From Toxotes chatareus (lineage: Eukaryota; Chordata; Actinopteri; Toxotidae): 64,000 nucleotides of DNA. The stretch's first letter is position 1. Every line of letters begins with the position of its first letter. The translations under genes were made by a program, and so were the position numbers. The stretch spans positions 12,649,001-12,713,000 of the forward strand of contig CM028889.1 in the NCBI GenBank assembly GCA_016801885.1. Direction: 5' to 3'. Below, piece after piece: positions 44,028 to 58,400 of this stretch. The notes beneath the pieces are model-generated. The model saw nothing but the letters and a program-made list of their open reading frames with translations, searched no databases and was not told the DNA's origin.

Positions 44028-44565
44028 ATTTGATATCAGGAGGGAAGTCCAAGCAACACTGCAGAGGGAAGACAGAAGACTGAGGCTGCTCCTTCTCTGG
44101 GTACTCTAATCAGCCCCATCTCCAGCCGATTAACGCCAGGTGCGCCCTATGGGTGTGACTGACTGATGCGGCCTTCAGGGATCCTCGTAAACCCCCTGGT
44201 TCTCGATCCGTGAATCTGAGAAAAACAATAATAATAATATCTGGTGGTTCAAAATTGGGTTTAAGCAGTTTAATGGTGGAGTATGAAGTGACAAATATGA
44301 ATCGTGATATACAAGAAAAAATAAGATGTTATCGCTGTCGAATTTTAATGGTGAAATAGCCTCTACATTCAACCGTGGGTAATATTATGAGGAGTAGCTT
44401 CCCTCTAGCGGTCCCATGTGAGCTGATCAATGTCTGGAAGCATGTGTAATATTTAAAAAAAAAACTTAATAATCAGTCAGAAAAAAGTAGGGTGTAATAT
44501 CTACATTTTTAACCCCGAACAATAGAGAAACTCAAAGCCAAATTGAACTGAAAAGCAAAGCCTTA

Positions 44566-44578
44566 TGGGAACTGTAGT
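44566..44578 (-). promoter_or_regulatory. ZNF143/THAP11-type motif ACTACAnnTCCCA
   Basis: The - strand reads ACTACAGTTCCCA, an exact fit to the consensus typical of active vertebrate promoters. It lies 540 bp upstream of the ifi30 start codon and about 450 bp before a YY1-like motif on the + strand, so it may serve ifi30, a divergent + strand transcript, or both. Confidence 0.6.
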
Positions 44579-44989
44579 TGTTGAATGCTAGCGAGAAAAG
44601 TGCGCTTTTGTTTTTTGTCAAAATAATAAGGTGCTTACATTTTACGAGCAAGCTCGATAGTAGATAATAAATTAATATTAGAACATGGACACAAAACCGC
44701 AGGAAAGAGTTTGCTTTTAAGAAAAATTAATGAGAGAAAGCAGTGGGGTAAAGACCTTGAGGAGAGGTCGTAACATTTCCGCAGACTGAAATGGTACGAC
44801 CTATTTGAGTTTGGATTCTGTAGGAGGGCGTTAGGGAACCTGCATGCTGGTTCATTGAGTTGCGGTTTTGTTTTATATTGAGATCTTTTGAACTGTTTCT
44901 ACCAAGTTCACAAGCCCTGTCAGTTGTTTTACTGGCAATATTTGCCTAATTAATAAACTTTATTAACGTCTTACATCTAAAGGTTGCGT

Positions 44990-45625
44990 CGCTCAGAATG
45001 CCACACAAGAATCTTTAGATAACATGGCGGCCTCCATCAAGCTTGGAAATGAATGTGACAGGGATGGCCTCCAAAGCCCGGTCGCTCGCAGCTCTATGTA
45101 GGAACTGGAGTTTAACATTTTCTTGGTGGCAGACCAATTTGTCCGCACCGCCGAAAAAGAAGCCACTACCACCGGACGACGTTAGGGTTTCACCGGTGAT
45201 GCTGGTGAACGACTAACGCTGCTCCGTGGGACTGGACAAGAAGGACATGACTACTCCATGCTGAATGGAGAAATGGCGGGAGGGAAGCTATCGTGAAAAT
45301 GGCGATGGGCTCAGAAAACCACGGAAGTGGCCATCCATCCCTGAAAATTCTGTTCTTTTACCCATGACCTGTTGCACTGCCGCTTCCTAATCAAATAGCA
45401 TTAAACAGGAATATTCACTCACCATTAGCAGCTGGAATGTGCTGCTTAAACATTGGTATCATCTCATCTCAGCCAAAAGACTGTAAATAACCGTTGTTTT
45501 GTATAAGGACATCATGACCCTGAACTGGCTAGTCGCCGAGTAACCGGATGGGCTCCACATACTAAAAGGACATAATTATTCAGCACACTTTGCTCCCAAA
45601 AGACCCAAAAGAAACGCTTCTAAAG
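44990..45625 (+). ncRNA. Putative spliced 5' leader or lncRNA first exon, gene unknown
   Basis: This CpG-bearing stretch carries YY1-like ATGGCGG motifs at 45021-45031 (AACATGGCGGC) and 45273-45279 and ATGGCG at 45299, all on the + strand. Such motifs often lie just after the start of genes read in that direction. It ends at 45625 with the strong donor CTAAAG|GTAAGA. Several short frames begin with these ATGs and stop within 15 to 26 codons, as in 5' leaders with uORFs. No downstream coding exon on the + strand was recognised. It could be a lncRNA divergent from ifi30 or the 5' UTR of a gene beyond the window. The start boundary is a guess. Confidence 0.35.
45021..45031 (+). promoter_or_regulatory. 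YY1-like motif AACATGGCGGC
   Basis: Close to the consensus CAAnATGGCGGC. The position near the start of a CpG-bearing region and the + orientation are typical of YY1 sites that overlap transcript starts. Confidence 0.45.
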
Positions 45626-46203
45626 GTAAGATGAGTATTTTTTTTCTTACGACAGTGCTGTTTGGTGATTGGAGATGTGTTTATGTTCAGGGTACATGCT
45701 GGTCTTGAAAAGTCTTCAAAAGTGTTTAGAGCTTCTCCTTATTTTAAATGGTTTACCCGTCCACGTCCAAGTCCTGTTTAATGTCTAGGATTTATTATTG
45801 TATACTTTCAGGAGGAATGAGAAATGTGATGTAAATATCAGTAAAGTCATGTTCTTAATTCTAAATCATATCATCCTTGTTGGTTTTCAGTGATTTATTT
45901 ATCACTTTGGCCAGTCTGACATGTGGGACAAATATTAAATTCCACTTTATGTGGTACTAAGAATGCCTTGAATAGTGTTAACATTGTGAATGCTGCAGAA
46001 ATCTTGAATTCTGCAAGGTTTTCTGCTTTGTCTACTAGAGGTTATGCACACTATCATGATTACTTAGGAATACAGTTTGTCATACACTTTAATATCTATG
46101 GCAGTCTTTTTATGCACTTCTATCTACATGGTTATACTATATCTCTTGTATTCTGGTGCTCAGTGTAACTGCCCTTTGACAGTGGTTCGGGTTGTTAAGT
46201 AGT

Positions 46204-46365
46204 GGTACGCTGCAGCAGTTGTTTCAAGCTTGATGACTCTCACAGCAGTGGCTTTTAGGCCTTTGGTGTAGCCAGGAAACGCTGTCTGGTTTTGTCTGTA
46301 GTCTGCACTGCAGTTGTATGTACGGCAAAGTGACAATAAAGCCTGATTTGATGAAGTATTGCTAT
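46204..46365 (+). mobile_element. Possible LINE 3' tail fragment
   Basis: The segment ends with GTACGGCAAAGTGACAATAAA followed by GCCTGATTTGATG, close to the GACAATAAA endings seen in fish non-LTR elements and similar in kind to 18770-18850. No open frame is present. The left boundary is uncertain. Confidence 0.35.
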
Positions 46366-46379
46366 GTGCAGTAAACTTA

Positions 46380-46401
46380 AAATAAATAAATAAATAAATA
46401 G
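46380..46401. repeat. (AAAT)n short tandem repeat
   Basis: Five AAAT units shortly after the possible LINE tail. Such repeats often sit at retroposon 3' ends. Confidence 0.9.
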
Positions 46402-49400
46402 TTCTAAGTAAAAGTGCGGAAATTAGAAATTGTCAGATTATTAAATGATACTCATAACAACTCCTTAAACCATCATCTCAAATTTATTTGGGGATCTGAA
46501 AGTGCATACATGAACAATAATGTTCTGAAGTAGGGTAAAGTCAGGTTTTACACCAACAAAAACTGTTTGAAACCATCAATTTTCTTCAGATATGACTACC
46601 AATGGAAACACAAGCTATTTTAATGCCAGATTAAACACGCTGAAAGTTGTTGCATAATAATTGCAGTAAATAAACATTTACAGTAACAGTATTTTCTTAC
46701 AACAGGCTATTAACTAAGGGGAACTAAATGCTTTAGATTAAAGCAGAAAGACTTGTCTATACAGCCACGATGGAAAAATGTCAGTTACAGAAACGTCATT
46801 TTACAGGTACGATTGCATTGCAAGAAGAGACAAAAAGAGGTATTTAATTGTATGCACTGCTCAAAGTGAAAGAAAACCTTGCTAAATATAAGTCCCTGTA
46901 TTTCAGATATTAAAAAAAAAAAGTTATTAATGTCACATCTAACTCTAGGCAATTGTTATGGCTAGATCCCAGCATGTTGTGGCATGGAAGAAAGTTGATG
47001 CTGATCCATTACTAACCTGCCCTTTATCTCTTAACCCTACCCATAACTACACCAACCCCATAATAGACATAAACATTGCCATACTTGTAAAACTTGACCC
47101 CCAACATAAATCTCCAGCATACTATGTTAGTATGTACCACACTAAACCTACCTGTACCCACTTAATCAGTTCCTTCTCTTACCTGTGTCTAGCCTTGTAC
47201 CTAACCATTTCTGTATGACTAGTCACCATACAGAACAATATTGACCAATTCTGCAAAAAAATCCCTTTTTAGAAATTAAACCTAGCATCATCACCACTAA
47301 AAACTGTCACCATTACATCAGAGAACCTGACAAACATCTTCTTACTTAACACATAACACATTGCTCTCATTCAGTCATACCTGTATCTCACAATGTCAAG
47401 CCCTTTAATTAGTCTTCTCAACCCAAGTAAGTGGTCTTAATTAAACCAGTTGACAGCCAGTTGGAAAGTCCCTGGGTCCAGGGGACCTAACCAAACGAGT
47501 CAGCCATACACCAATTTGGCTCATTTAGTCTTCCTTGCCACAAGTACATGGTATCTAGCAGAAAGTTTCAACAAACTTTTGTGTTCAAGAAGAAGAACAA
47601 ATCTCACTGGTTTTAATACTCCTTGTTAAGAGGAGGTTTTAGTTGACTGGTAAATTTAAATAACGGTAATCATATTTTTCATTTCATTTAGTCATAAACA
47701 TACAAGTAATATTTATGATTTCAAAAGGTCAGCAGTCTAGCTAAATAGCTTACCTAAATAGCTAGGTCTTAGGTCAACACAAATAATTGTCAGAGTAAAA
47801 CTTCAGCCTACTTTAAAACATTAGGGAGGAGGTTAAGAAAAAATATACTGTGTTGGAGAGAGAACCACTTAACATGATTTTTTCAAAATAAGAGAAAAAC
47901 TCTGAGATAAAATGCCAAACCAAGTGATGGCACCCAAAGTTTTTTGTCAAAAAAACTATCAATTATTTGAAAACCTTCAGCTGACCGTACATCATGACAC
48001 ATATTTTAAAATATGAGACACTAATTTTTTTAAATAATTTTAAAGCATGTTTTTTCTGTATCTTGTTTGTTCAGTTTTGTTTGCACAGTGATAAAACATT
48101 AGTTACAAAAATGGCCTGTGACAACAGAAAAAGACCAGATTGTGCACAAACAGTTAAAAAATAAAAATATATGTTGGTTTTACTGAACTAAATACTGTTA
48201 AGAGGTCAGATGCCTTGAAAAATCATATTAGTGCTTTATCAGTGCTACGACATATCAATCTCATCAGCAACTTGTACATATTTAGCACCACCACATGTCC
48301 ACCTGCTTTAGTAAGAGAGTGGATGTCTATCAAGACAGCCAGGGTATCTCCACCTCACATGAGATACTCGTGTGCAAATGCTATGCTTTAACTCTAAAGT
48401 CCACAAAGCAGTGGTGTCTGTTTCTGCACATATAAACTGTACACTTTTTTCTGTATGCCTGCTACAAAATGAACTGAGATATGTAACGTTTCTTTTTTTA
48501 AAACTTACAATATTAAATAAATGTGTATTTCCAGTGATGTACTCAATTGAACACTCAATGTTTTCAGTGTGCAAACGGTAAAGAAAAAAAAACAACAGAT
48601 AGACACCTACACTTTGGTTTCACATGCCAGACGTGGACCCTACATGCCTTAGATGATAATAGTCATTCAGGTGCACCCATCTATGTTTACTGTATAACAA
48701 GCAACAGTGAGATGAAAAAAGAGATGAGCATTTTAATAAACATCCTGTGAGACAGGAAATTCAGGCTAAAAAGATGAAAGTGCACCAGCCTGATGACAGC
48801 AGGTAATGTAATAGTCTTATGTTGCTAAAATTGACAGTATGCTAAGATGACTACACCACTGTTAGTCTTAATTTCTAGACACAGGAATGTAGCACTGCTT
48901 GTCCAAACAAAACCATGCCAACAGCTGTCCATAATTTCAAACTTTGATTCTAGCTTTAAAGAATAACGATAAAGTTTAAAAGTCCTGTTTGCACTGCCAT
49001 CTAGTGGTTGTGTCACACCCTGTCCACAACCTGTGCAATGCAGCATTTGACATTTTATTCCTGTGCAACACTATATCATGGTCTGATGAGGTCACATGCA
49101 AAGCAGACCATAGCTTTTCCATTTGATTTGAAAAAGAAGATGTCACAGTCATACTGTATGACTGACTTTTGACCTCAGGGAAGTGCATTTAAAGAACACT
49201 ACAACAATGAGTGCCTAGCACCAATCATGGAGACAAAGCAAAAAACAACAACAAACAACAACAAAATATCTCTTCTACAGCTGGTGGTGATTTAGTACAA
49301 GAAATGGTATCAAAACACTACCCAACCGTAATATTGCTATTTGGATTAGTAATACAAATAATACCTAGGTCCCTATCTGTTACACAACAATGGCATGAAG

Positions 49401-52400
49401 AATGAAACATTTACACCTTTTCACTGCCACAGTGTGGGATTAGGACACATTTTTCCAGCTCCCTTCATGGCAATAAACAGTCTGAGAAAACTGATAACTT
49501 CAAGTACACGTACACAACAAGCATTAAGCATATGTTTAACTAACAACCGCTAAGAGATTAAGTGCCCATTGATCAGACCAGAGACAAAATGTAAAATCAA
49601 CTACTCTTACTTGCATGGGTTTAATGGGCAGCCCAAACTGACAGTGCTAAATTACTATTGTATATTCCCCTATAAGAAATAGTTTGAATGATTCGCTGTA
49701 ACCCACAAGCACCACTTCATCTCTACTCACAAAGTATACAATCAAAGGAGATCAAGTCCCAGTTACCCAAGTTGGGCTGGAGGGACTTGGATAGTCTTAA
49801 AGTGTAAACAATTTCTGTTTTAAGAAATATTGATCATAATAGAGTTACTTTTCTTCCACCATTTTGAATATACCTCACACTTATGAAGAAAGAAAAGGCT
49901 TGTTCTGCTGCTCTGTACCAGCATTTATCAAACCATATCATAATCGTTTCACATTTCATAGTAATAAGTTCTATTTGGTCCACCATAGCTGGAAGCATAC
50001 CCTGTTAGCTAATAACTGACATTGCGGCAAAGTTATAGTAATAATTATACAACTGTTTGATCTTGATATGTTTAAGGGACCTTAGTTCTGTACAGCTCCT
50101 TTTAAATAAAGTGTATAATTTTGATATACACTTTTAGCCTTTTTGCCTTTACTTATCCAGTTTCTAGCTGTACACTTAAAATCATGGCTAAAATTGAACA
50201 ATTATCTAAGGTAAACGGCATCAAAGTTTTGAGTCTTACACCTTACCTTACATTTAAAAATTTTCACAAACTAATGTAAATGCCTGGTTTATGAGTTTAT
50301 GTTAGGCTTCTCATACTAAGTGTGATGTAAATTCAATACGGCAAGCTACAGGGGAATACGGTCTGTTTGAGCTATATATATTGCTTAAAGCATTCAGTGA
50401 TAGGAAAGCAACTACCTTCAGTACTAACACTCTCCTTGGTGGTACTTGCTCTGTTGTAGTTATGCATTGAACTAGACACAGCCTCACTGTCTGGTTCATC
50501 AGAAAGTTGGTGTCTACAAGAGAAATAAGATGGGTGGAACAGAAGCACTTAAAGGCACTTTTCAGTCATTCCCTACAGAATTGGAAACCTGTAAGTCTTG
50601 TACAGTGTATCATCATCTCACATCATTCTCCATACCACTTATCAAAGCTCTGAAATCACTGACTGAAGCAGAACTCTGCAGAAACCACAGAGAAATCACA
50701 TTTAAAACAGCAGTCTGAGTAATCTGAATATTATTGATACCTCTCATGCAACTAAGAAACTGTGCTTTCTTGGGGGTGGTGCTTTTCCAAAATTTGCTTG
50801 CACACAACTCACAGAAATGCTTTCACTATTTTTCTGTGTCTTATGTCTGCTTTTTCACAGTAAGCCCCCACCCCCCAACCCCGAAATATTAGTACTAACA
50901 CTCTGAAGTGTTAATGAGTGAGTATGCAAACTTTGATGTGACCTTGATTGTCACATTTTTCCTCAAACCAAAAAATATAACAAAAATTTGCCATCAGAAT
51001 ATTTAAAAAGATGGCATATTGACATGTAAAGCATGAATACACATGAAAAGTAGAATCCATGAATTCCTTTGAGTTTTGTTTTTCTTCTTATTTGTAATGT
51101 CCTGAAGAAATGAATGCGTAGTTTGATCTTCATCACTACTGAGTTTGCGTGGAAACCCCAATGTGAAAAAAAATGTCTGGTTTTGGATAAAGTGCTTGTA
51201 TATTTCCTCAGTTTCTAAATTACTCATAGTGCACATATGCTAGTGGTAGTGCAGAGTCTCATCCTGTGCTCAGTTTCCCAGAAGAACCTTAAACATTACT
51301 ACTGTACTGATTATATAGATTAAATGTATAACATAATTTACATGAGTGAATTTGGCTCAGAGCACTCAGTACTGGCTGATGCCTATACAGCACAATACAG
51401 AGGATTAATTTGGGTTATTGGACAAAAATATTTTAAAAATGTTTGAGGTACAGTTTAAGGCATGAGTGGCCAAATCTAGAGAGAAGAACTTTAATACTGC
51501 TTGAAACATTTCTTGTGCTTGCCTTTCAGGGGTTAAAAAAAAAAAAAACGTATGCTGACACAGTGTCTGGATTAGAGGAAAAGTTCCGAATGTTCATCAG
51601 TATCACTCCACCGGAGAAATATGCCATCCTTTTTTATAAATGAAAAACAGCAAATGAAATCATATCTCTGCTTTGATTCTTCTTGTTATAAAAGCAAAGT
51701 TAGATACTAGTATGCTGTGTTACCCTGATATCGTTTTCATAAGCCGCTACACTGTCAAAAGTGTTGCAAGTTCAATACCAGTACAGGTTTGAGAAACTTG
51801 CCGATAACAATAATAGTGTTGTTGTGTTGAGGCAATATTTCAGTACTGCCACAGTACTGCAGCAACAGATGTAATTCAGTGTTGAATTCTGTAAGTGCTA
51901 AGTACTTAATCCCAGCTGTATTCTGCAAGCTTAATGTGCAGATGGCAAGTAAATGGGATTTTTAACAAAAAAAATAATAGTTTTAAGAAAGAAAATAGAT
52001 TACAACAGAGCTGCAGTCTGGCTTTCAAACAATCCCCAGTATCTCAAACTGCATCACTGTTCACCTGAATTGGTTGACAAACTGATATGAGGAGTTAAAT
52101 ATGAAACCTGTTGTATTTAAATAACACAGCGGACAATGACAGAGACCTAATCTACCTTAAAACCACTGTGGAAAAATAGCTCAAAATCTGATGCAAGTAT
52201 CTTGGCAAAGCATTTCAGTGACGTGTTTTTTGTTTGCTGTGACATCTTACCAATGCAGGATTGTTACATATCCAAATTTTAGCACTGAAACTGTTTGTGA
52301 AGATTCTTGTATGGTGACAACACTAACCGGTACACTGTTAGAGCCTGGTAACAGTGTCCATACTGGTGCATCCTCAGATATTAATACAGTGAAGCTTTGG

Positions 52401-52433
52401 GAAAGTGCCATCAGGGTGGCGTGCTGGTGTGTC

Positions 52434-55400
52434 TCAGCTGGGCTGCTGGCTGAGAGCTGGCCAGGCCAGGGTTACATTCAGCTGCTGGTTGTGTTGGATC
52501 AGGGATGTATGTCGGTAGTGGAGGACCAGTTCTCTCAGCGATGAGTACAGGTTGTAGGGCTCAGCGAAGCCATAACCCGTGGACGTCCTGTAGATCACAC
52601 AGTGCTTCACATCCCCGTCCACTCTGCAAGAGAGGAAACCTGTCACTTTCTGTGCACAGTTAACATATTTTCAACAAAAGATAGTAAGTCCAATGTAGAC
52701 AACATTAGGGGTTTATTTAGACTGCAACTTGTGCTAAAAATGTATGCTGTCATGACACTGTAAGGAAATTGGCAAAGGCAATATCAGTTGTTGACAGTCC
52801 CAGATAACTCCTAAAAAAGACTTCATTACACAAATATGTTAAATCAAGTGGTCAGTTAGGATTTAAGAGGGGTGAAACAGGCATTTATTTACAGCACATT
52901 AAAATGTTGTAAATTATATGTTTAAATGCATAAAATATTCAAATTGGATGGTACTCACACAACAGAGCAGGCAAAGGAGCCCCTCTGAGTTTGGCTGTCT
53001 CTGATGAGGAAGGTCCCATCTCTCCTCCCTCTCAGCAGCTCCTCAGCCTCCTTTCGTCTCATACTACCAACATACCAGCTCCTCTCCTCCTCATGTGCAT
53101 CATCTGCCAGGGTATATGGGCTAAAACACGATGGGGAGTTGGGAGGATTACATTACTTAGAAAATATACTTTTAAAGCGTACAATTCTCCAAAAAATTAC
53201 ATGCATCACATAGCTATTATTAATCATCCCTTGGCAGGTGAATGTCTGAATGACCTGTCTTTGAGCATGTGAACCTGGGTTATTTTCCACTTTACCTAAT
53301 GTTGACTGATGACAAAAACAACAAACAAAAATTGCCCTAAAACTGACATAGCTGTATACAAGCACTGCTGGTAAAGGTAACAAAAAAACATGAAGCTTGT
53401 GTTTAAACTCATTTATGCCATTTAATTTCAGTGAGATAGTAGAACATTTGGCTGCCATGCCTCACTCTGACTGTACATGGTCGAGATGTTTGCCTAGTAA
53501 CCCCTAACCCTTATGTGCATGTTTCCAAGACTTATACAAACAGTAGAAGTATGTTTCAGGCTTTAGTTAGTGGTAAATTATCTGCAATACCTAAACTAAA
53601 ATAGAAGTAGCAAAAGAGCTTCCTGTGCATTCTGCACTTTTCTGTTTTAGAGACAAAGCTGTGATTTCAGTCGACCTGCATAAATGATGATACTCACTCT
53701 TCTTCTTCACTCCTGATACCCAGCCAGTCATTAATCTGGCTCTGCCTGGTGCCTTGTTGGGTGAGCCAGCTGAAACATGGACAAAACACACTTAGTAGGC
53801 AGCAATATGGGGATGTTAGCTGAACATGCTGTAAGCGTGGCCCTGTCAGTCTAAATTATTTGACAAAGTACCAAAAGACACAGAAGGCTTTGCTTTACTA
53901 TCAAGATAGGACAGGAAGTTCAATACAGTTACATTTTGACTTGGAGTTGATGGGCATATTTGAGATCCACCGCTGTGGTAACATGAATGAGAACAGTTGA
54001 TTTCTTTTTCTCTGTTTACAGCTCAGCTGTGTCATTGGTATGTGACAGACTGTTTTTGAACATTTTATCTCAGACTTCATCTCATCTCATGTCCATTTGT
54101 TAGCTCATTGATTAGTCATGTTAATACATCTGACCTGCACTGGGAGTTGGGAGCTTGTTAGTGGATCTACCGGTATGCAGACAGACTGATGTAATTATAG
54201 CTTCATATTATATTCAGAGGAAATAGTGTGCAGTCTCTATCACAGTCTATTTTTCACATCCATCTTGCAGTTGCTGCCACCTCTTGCTACACACAAAACC
54301 TTTTCTTTCTTTGCCTTTTTTGTCCTTTTCGTGTGCTTGCGACATAGAAGAAAAAATTAATTGGTTTGAGATGTCAGTATGATCCATAGTGTCCTGCCTT
54401 CATGCTTTTGCAGACAAGCTTTAGTGTATGTTGACAATCTTGTAATTGATGGAGCCATGAAACTCACATGGGAAATCACAGGCCAGAAAAGTACAAACAA
54501 CCTTTCTCTGCCAGTTACTGATCTACAATGTGAAGTGCTAAAATTTTAAACCTACAGCAGGTATTGATCTCTTATCTTCCTTAGCTGCACAAGGTCGGGC
54601 TTCAGACTGCTCATTTTCCTGTCAACTTCCATGTGAGCCAGTGCCTTCTTTCTTAGCTCTTCCTCCAACTTCTTCTTGCTGTTGTGGATCTCCTCCACCC
54701 TCGACTGCAGCTCATCAGAGTTGCTTTGAATCCTAAAGTTATAGGGGGAACAACTTTAGTAAAAGTTTCTATTTTTTTATTAAACTGCAGAAAAGAAATA
54801 AACTGGAATATATGAAAAGTGGAAAAAAAAGATGGGTATTTGGAAGCATACTTGTCAGACTCTGCGCTGCTTTCTAATTTGAGGAACATGTTGATGTATT
54901 CTTTGCTGTAGCGTTCTTGAGTTTCACACTCCTCCTCAAAAATCCGAATGATTTCACTGAAAGCCTCAATGGCTGTATGCTTGCTCTGCAGGTCCTGGGG
55001 AGAAAAAGAAACAAATCTTTAATTTAATATTCATGTTTGCAGAGCCTTTACCATCAAAGCTCTAGTAGTAAACAGAAGTAAAATACTAATTTAAGATACT
55101 GTTTTTACCCAATACCAGCACAGATTTACTTAGTAAACAGAAGTTTCAATGATCAGGCTAGTGTTGTACCTGGGAGGTTTGGTTAAATTCCCCAAACAGA
55201 CGGTCGTACTCTTTGCTCTTCTCTTTGTATTGATCCTGAAATATCCTCAGCTGTTCTCCGACTGCATCAGTGTCAACTTCCATCACAACCTGCTGCTGTA
55301 TGGATAAGACATTATCATTATAAGACAAAGAGATTTAGGACCACATCCATTTTTAAAGCTCCTATGAAGTATTTAGTCTGATCTAAACTAACATGACAGA

Positions 55401-58400
55401 AGGCATGGGACTATTTTATTTGTAATGTTATTTCCTTGTTTGCTTAAATTTTTAGTAGTTTCCTTGATATGAACTGTTTGTTGTAATATAAGACAGCACA
55501 AATTCATAGATGGAGGCCTCATAAACCCACTTGCTGGTATCTGGATACGGGGTAGAGTAGCCGTGTGTCCAGTTTAGAGTTGTACAGGGCTAGTGATTTG
55601 TTCTGGTAGTACTGGATTAGGTCCACCACAGAGGGAAAAGCCAGTGGCTCAGAGAAGCCATATTTGCCACCATGATGGAAAATCTTTATCAGTCTGTTGG
55701 AACCGTCTTTCCTGTAAGAATAATAATAATAATAATTTTAAAAAACCTTGAAAAAAGTCACCACAAATACTGAAAATCATGTAGAATAAAAATGGGCACC
55801 CACCCCACCTACTTCTTATAGTAGCATCCTTTTTTTAGGCACCAGTGGAAGCACCTAACCCTAGAACTGTTTGTAGTTTAGTCTTTTGACTGAGCAGTTT
55901 CTGTGTAGAGGAACGTTTTTTTTTTTCTTTTAGTTTTTCTTTTATAAAATAAATACCTCATACCACGTTTATATAATTTGACATGCCCATACAATTGTCA
56001 GTCATTTCAAGCAGAATGACCAACATTTGGTGGTCTGATGGTAAAGAAAGTGGCAGACAATCTTGACATGATTGCCAAACACTTTTTCTGTTTGGCAAAA
56101 CCAATATTCCTACCATTACATCACTGTTTAAGTGAATTGAATGAAGATGCATTCAATTAGACAGGGTTATATTTGCAATAACAGTACATGCAATAATTCC
56201 TGTATATTAACATGAAAAATATAAGAACAGCCATATTATAATTTCCTCTCCCGCAGTCAGATGGTACATAATTAATCTAAATTTTTGTAAATCTGTTTTT
56301 CTCGTTGAACATTTTGGCTAGTCAAATTCCAAGTGGTCTGCAACTTTAAAGGGTGTGTTCCAAAAATTTCAGGCAGTTGGAATGAGTTCGAGATCCCACA
56401 GGTCCTGACCAGGTTGGGATAATCTACCTGAATGCTATCATCCAACCACAGCTGTCATGTCTCAGTCCAAATTAACAACTTATCTGCATTAGCTGGTAGT
56501 AGAAAGTCAGCAGCTTTATTTTCTCTTACAAATAGTAAGAATATAGACTTGAAATCCAATAAGAGTTTTGGGGCACAATTACATGTGAAGCAAGAGCCAA
56601 GGGTAAGGTGTAAGAAAAATGGTGTGGACAGAAGTGATTTAAAGTTGGAGTGTGTCTTTTCCTTCAGACAGATGTGAGACGGATGACTGGGAAAAAAAGT
56701 AGCTGTGTAGACGGTGTTATGTTGCTGACAGCTGGAGTCTGCGCCAAACTCTAATCAACAAAGCTTTATATCTGAAACCTAGTCTGTCCTGATTCAGCTA
56801 AAATTAGACAGAAACCAGGAAATGTATAAAGTTACACTTTAAAACCAGTAAAACTAATTTTAGACTTTGAAACCAGGAAATAATTGCTGACATCTGACTA
56901 TATGTATTCAACTTAGGGCAAGCATTTCCCACTAAACAGAGCCACAAGCCTCATGCTACCCTTAGCTATTTGTACTTAATAAAATGTAAACATTGGCTAA
57001 CCATCTTTTTTAACCTTTATTTTTACGTGAACAAATATAAGACTCAAAAAGTATCTACCTTAGCGTGAGAGTATATTCCCCCTTAACCCGACTGGAAGCA
57101 TCACGGACCAGGAATGTGCCATCAGAAGTGTTTCTCATCATCTCATTTACTTCCTCTCTAGACAATAAACAAAGGGAGGGGAATGATTCAAACAGTTCAT
57201 GTAGGATTTTGAGGAAATCAACCCATAAACAAAATAAATTTCTAAAAGAAACCCCGAAACTCATATTATAAGCATTGTCATTGTCATTAAACACACTATG
57301 AGTTTAAAACATATTAAAAGTTTAGCAGGCAATACACCAAATCATCAACACACCATATGAAAATATTCAGTACCTCGAGATGCTGCCCCAGTACCACTCT
57401 GCATCGGACAGTTGGTTATCGTCAGGATTGGAGTCACATGCGGCCATCACTTTGGTTATGTTGTTCTTGGCTTGAAGTTCTAAGCACAGAGGCAATAAAA
57501 CTTCAGGTCACAAAAAAACAGATTTGCTAAAGACAAAAATACAGAGATTTAAGTCTGCAGAAAAGTCCTTTTTTGTCAAAATGTAAGGTTACCAAGAATT
57601 CTTTAATTTTTTTTTTAATTATTCATGAAAGGCTACACGTTCTGCAAGACTTGACAGTGCCAGCATTTTACTTGCATGTAAGAGCATGTGTGAATAAAAT
57701 GGATTATAAAATTCAGCCCATGCAGCCTCTTTTTCCCCAACAGAAAGGTTGATAACACAACAACAATGGCACAGTGACTGCGCTGAACCGGTGTCCACAA
57801 AGGGGCCTCTAAACTCCACTTTTTCTCTTGATGGACTGACTTTTTTCAAACTAAGAACCAAGAAGAACTCTGTTACTATAGAGGTGTTCGTACTGTTTAT
57901 ACAGTTATACATTTATACAGCTACAAGTAGAAATAACAATTAATAATTCTTAAATAAATGCAGTTTGACACTGAAGTGATTAAAGCCTGTACTTTTTCTA
58001 TTCACAAATATGAAATCATTTTACTTGTAAATGTGGTGGTATGTAGAGGTTTTTGTGCACTCATTGCCTTTTTCTTCCATTCAGTCTAAAAAAAATACTT
58101 CTGCAGAGTGAGATACCACTTTTTCACTCATTAAATAACCATCATCTTTTTATTGATCAGTTGACACTAACTGGAAGAAATAAAAACATTATCTGGGTAT
58201 TAGTGTATCAGGCAGGTAATTTCCGGGGTTAAAGTTCAGACTTTTAAAATGACAACACTACAAAACGAGAGGAAATATGAAGGGTGCTTGCGTTTGGAAC
58301 CAAAGATGCAGCAGTTTATGTAACAATTGTTACATGAGAGCAGATGTTATTTATTTTTCCTCATTTTGGAACAAAAGTGATTAAATATGCTACAAAAGAT

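Larger units (their letters stand above)
45626..52433. other. Gene-poor AT-rich region, partly pik3r2 3' UTR
   Basis: No exon was recognised on either strand. The right-hand part must include the pik3r2 3' UTR on the - strand. An ATTAAA signal on that strand at about 51490-51495 is a candidate end, but a longer UTR is possible. A possible LINE tail lies at 46204-46365. Confidence 0.5.

Noticed and set aside
46958..47218. Frame of 86 codons beginning MARSQHVVAWKK
   Set aside because: AT-rich isolated frame with no recognisable domain, splice sites or context.
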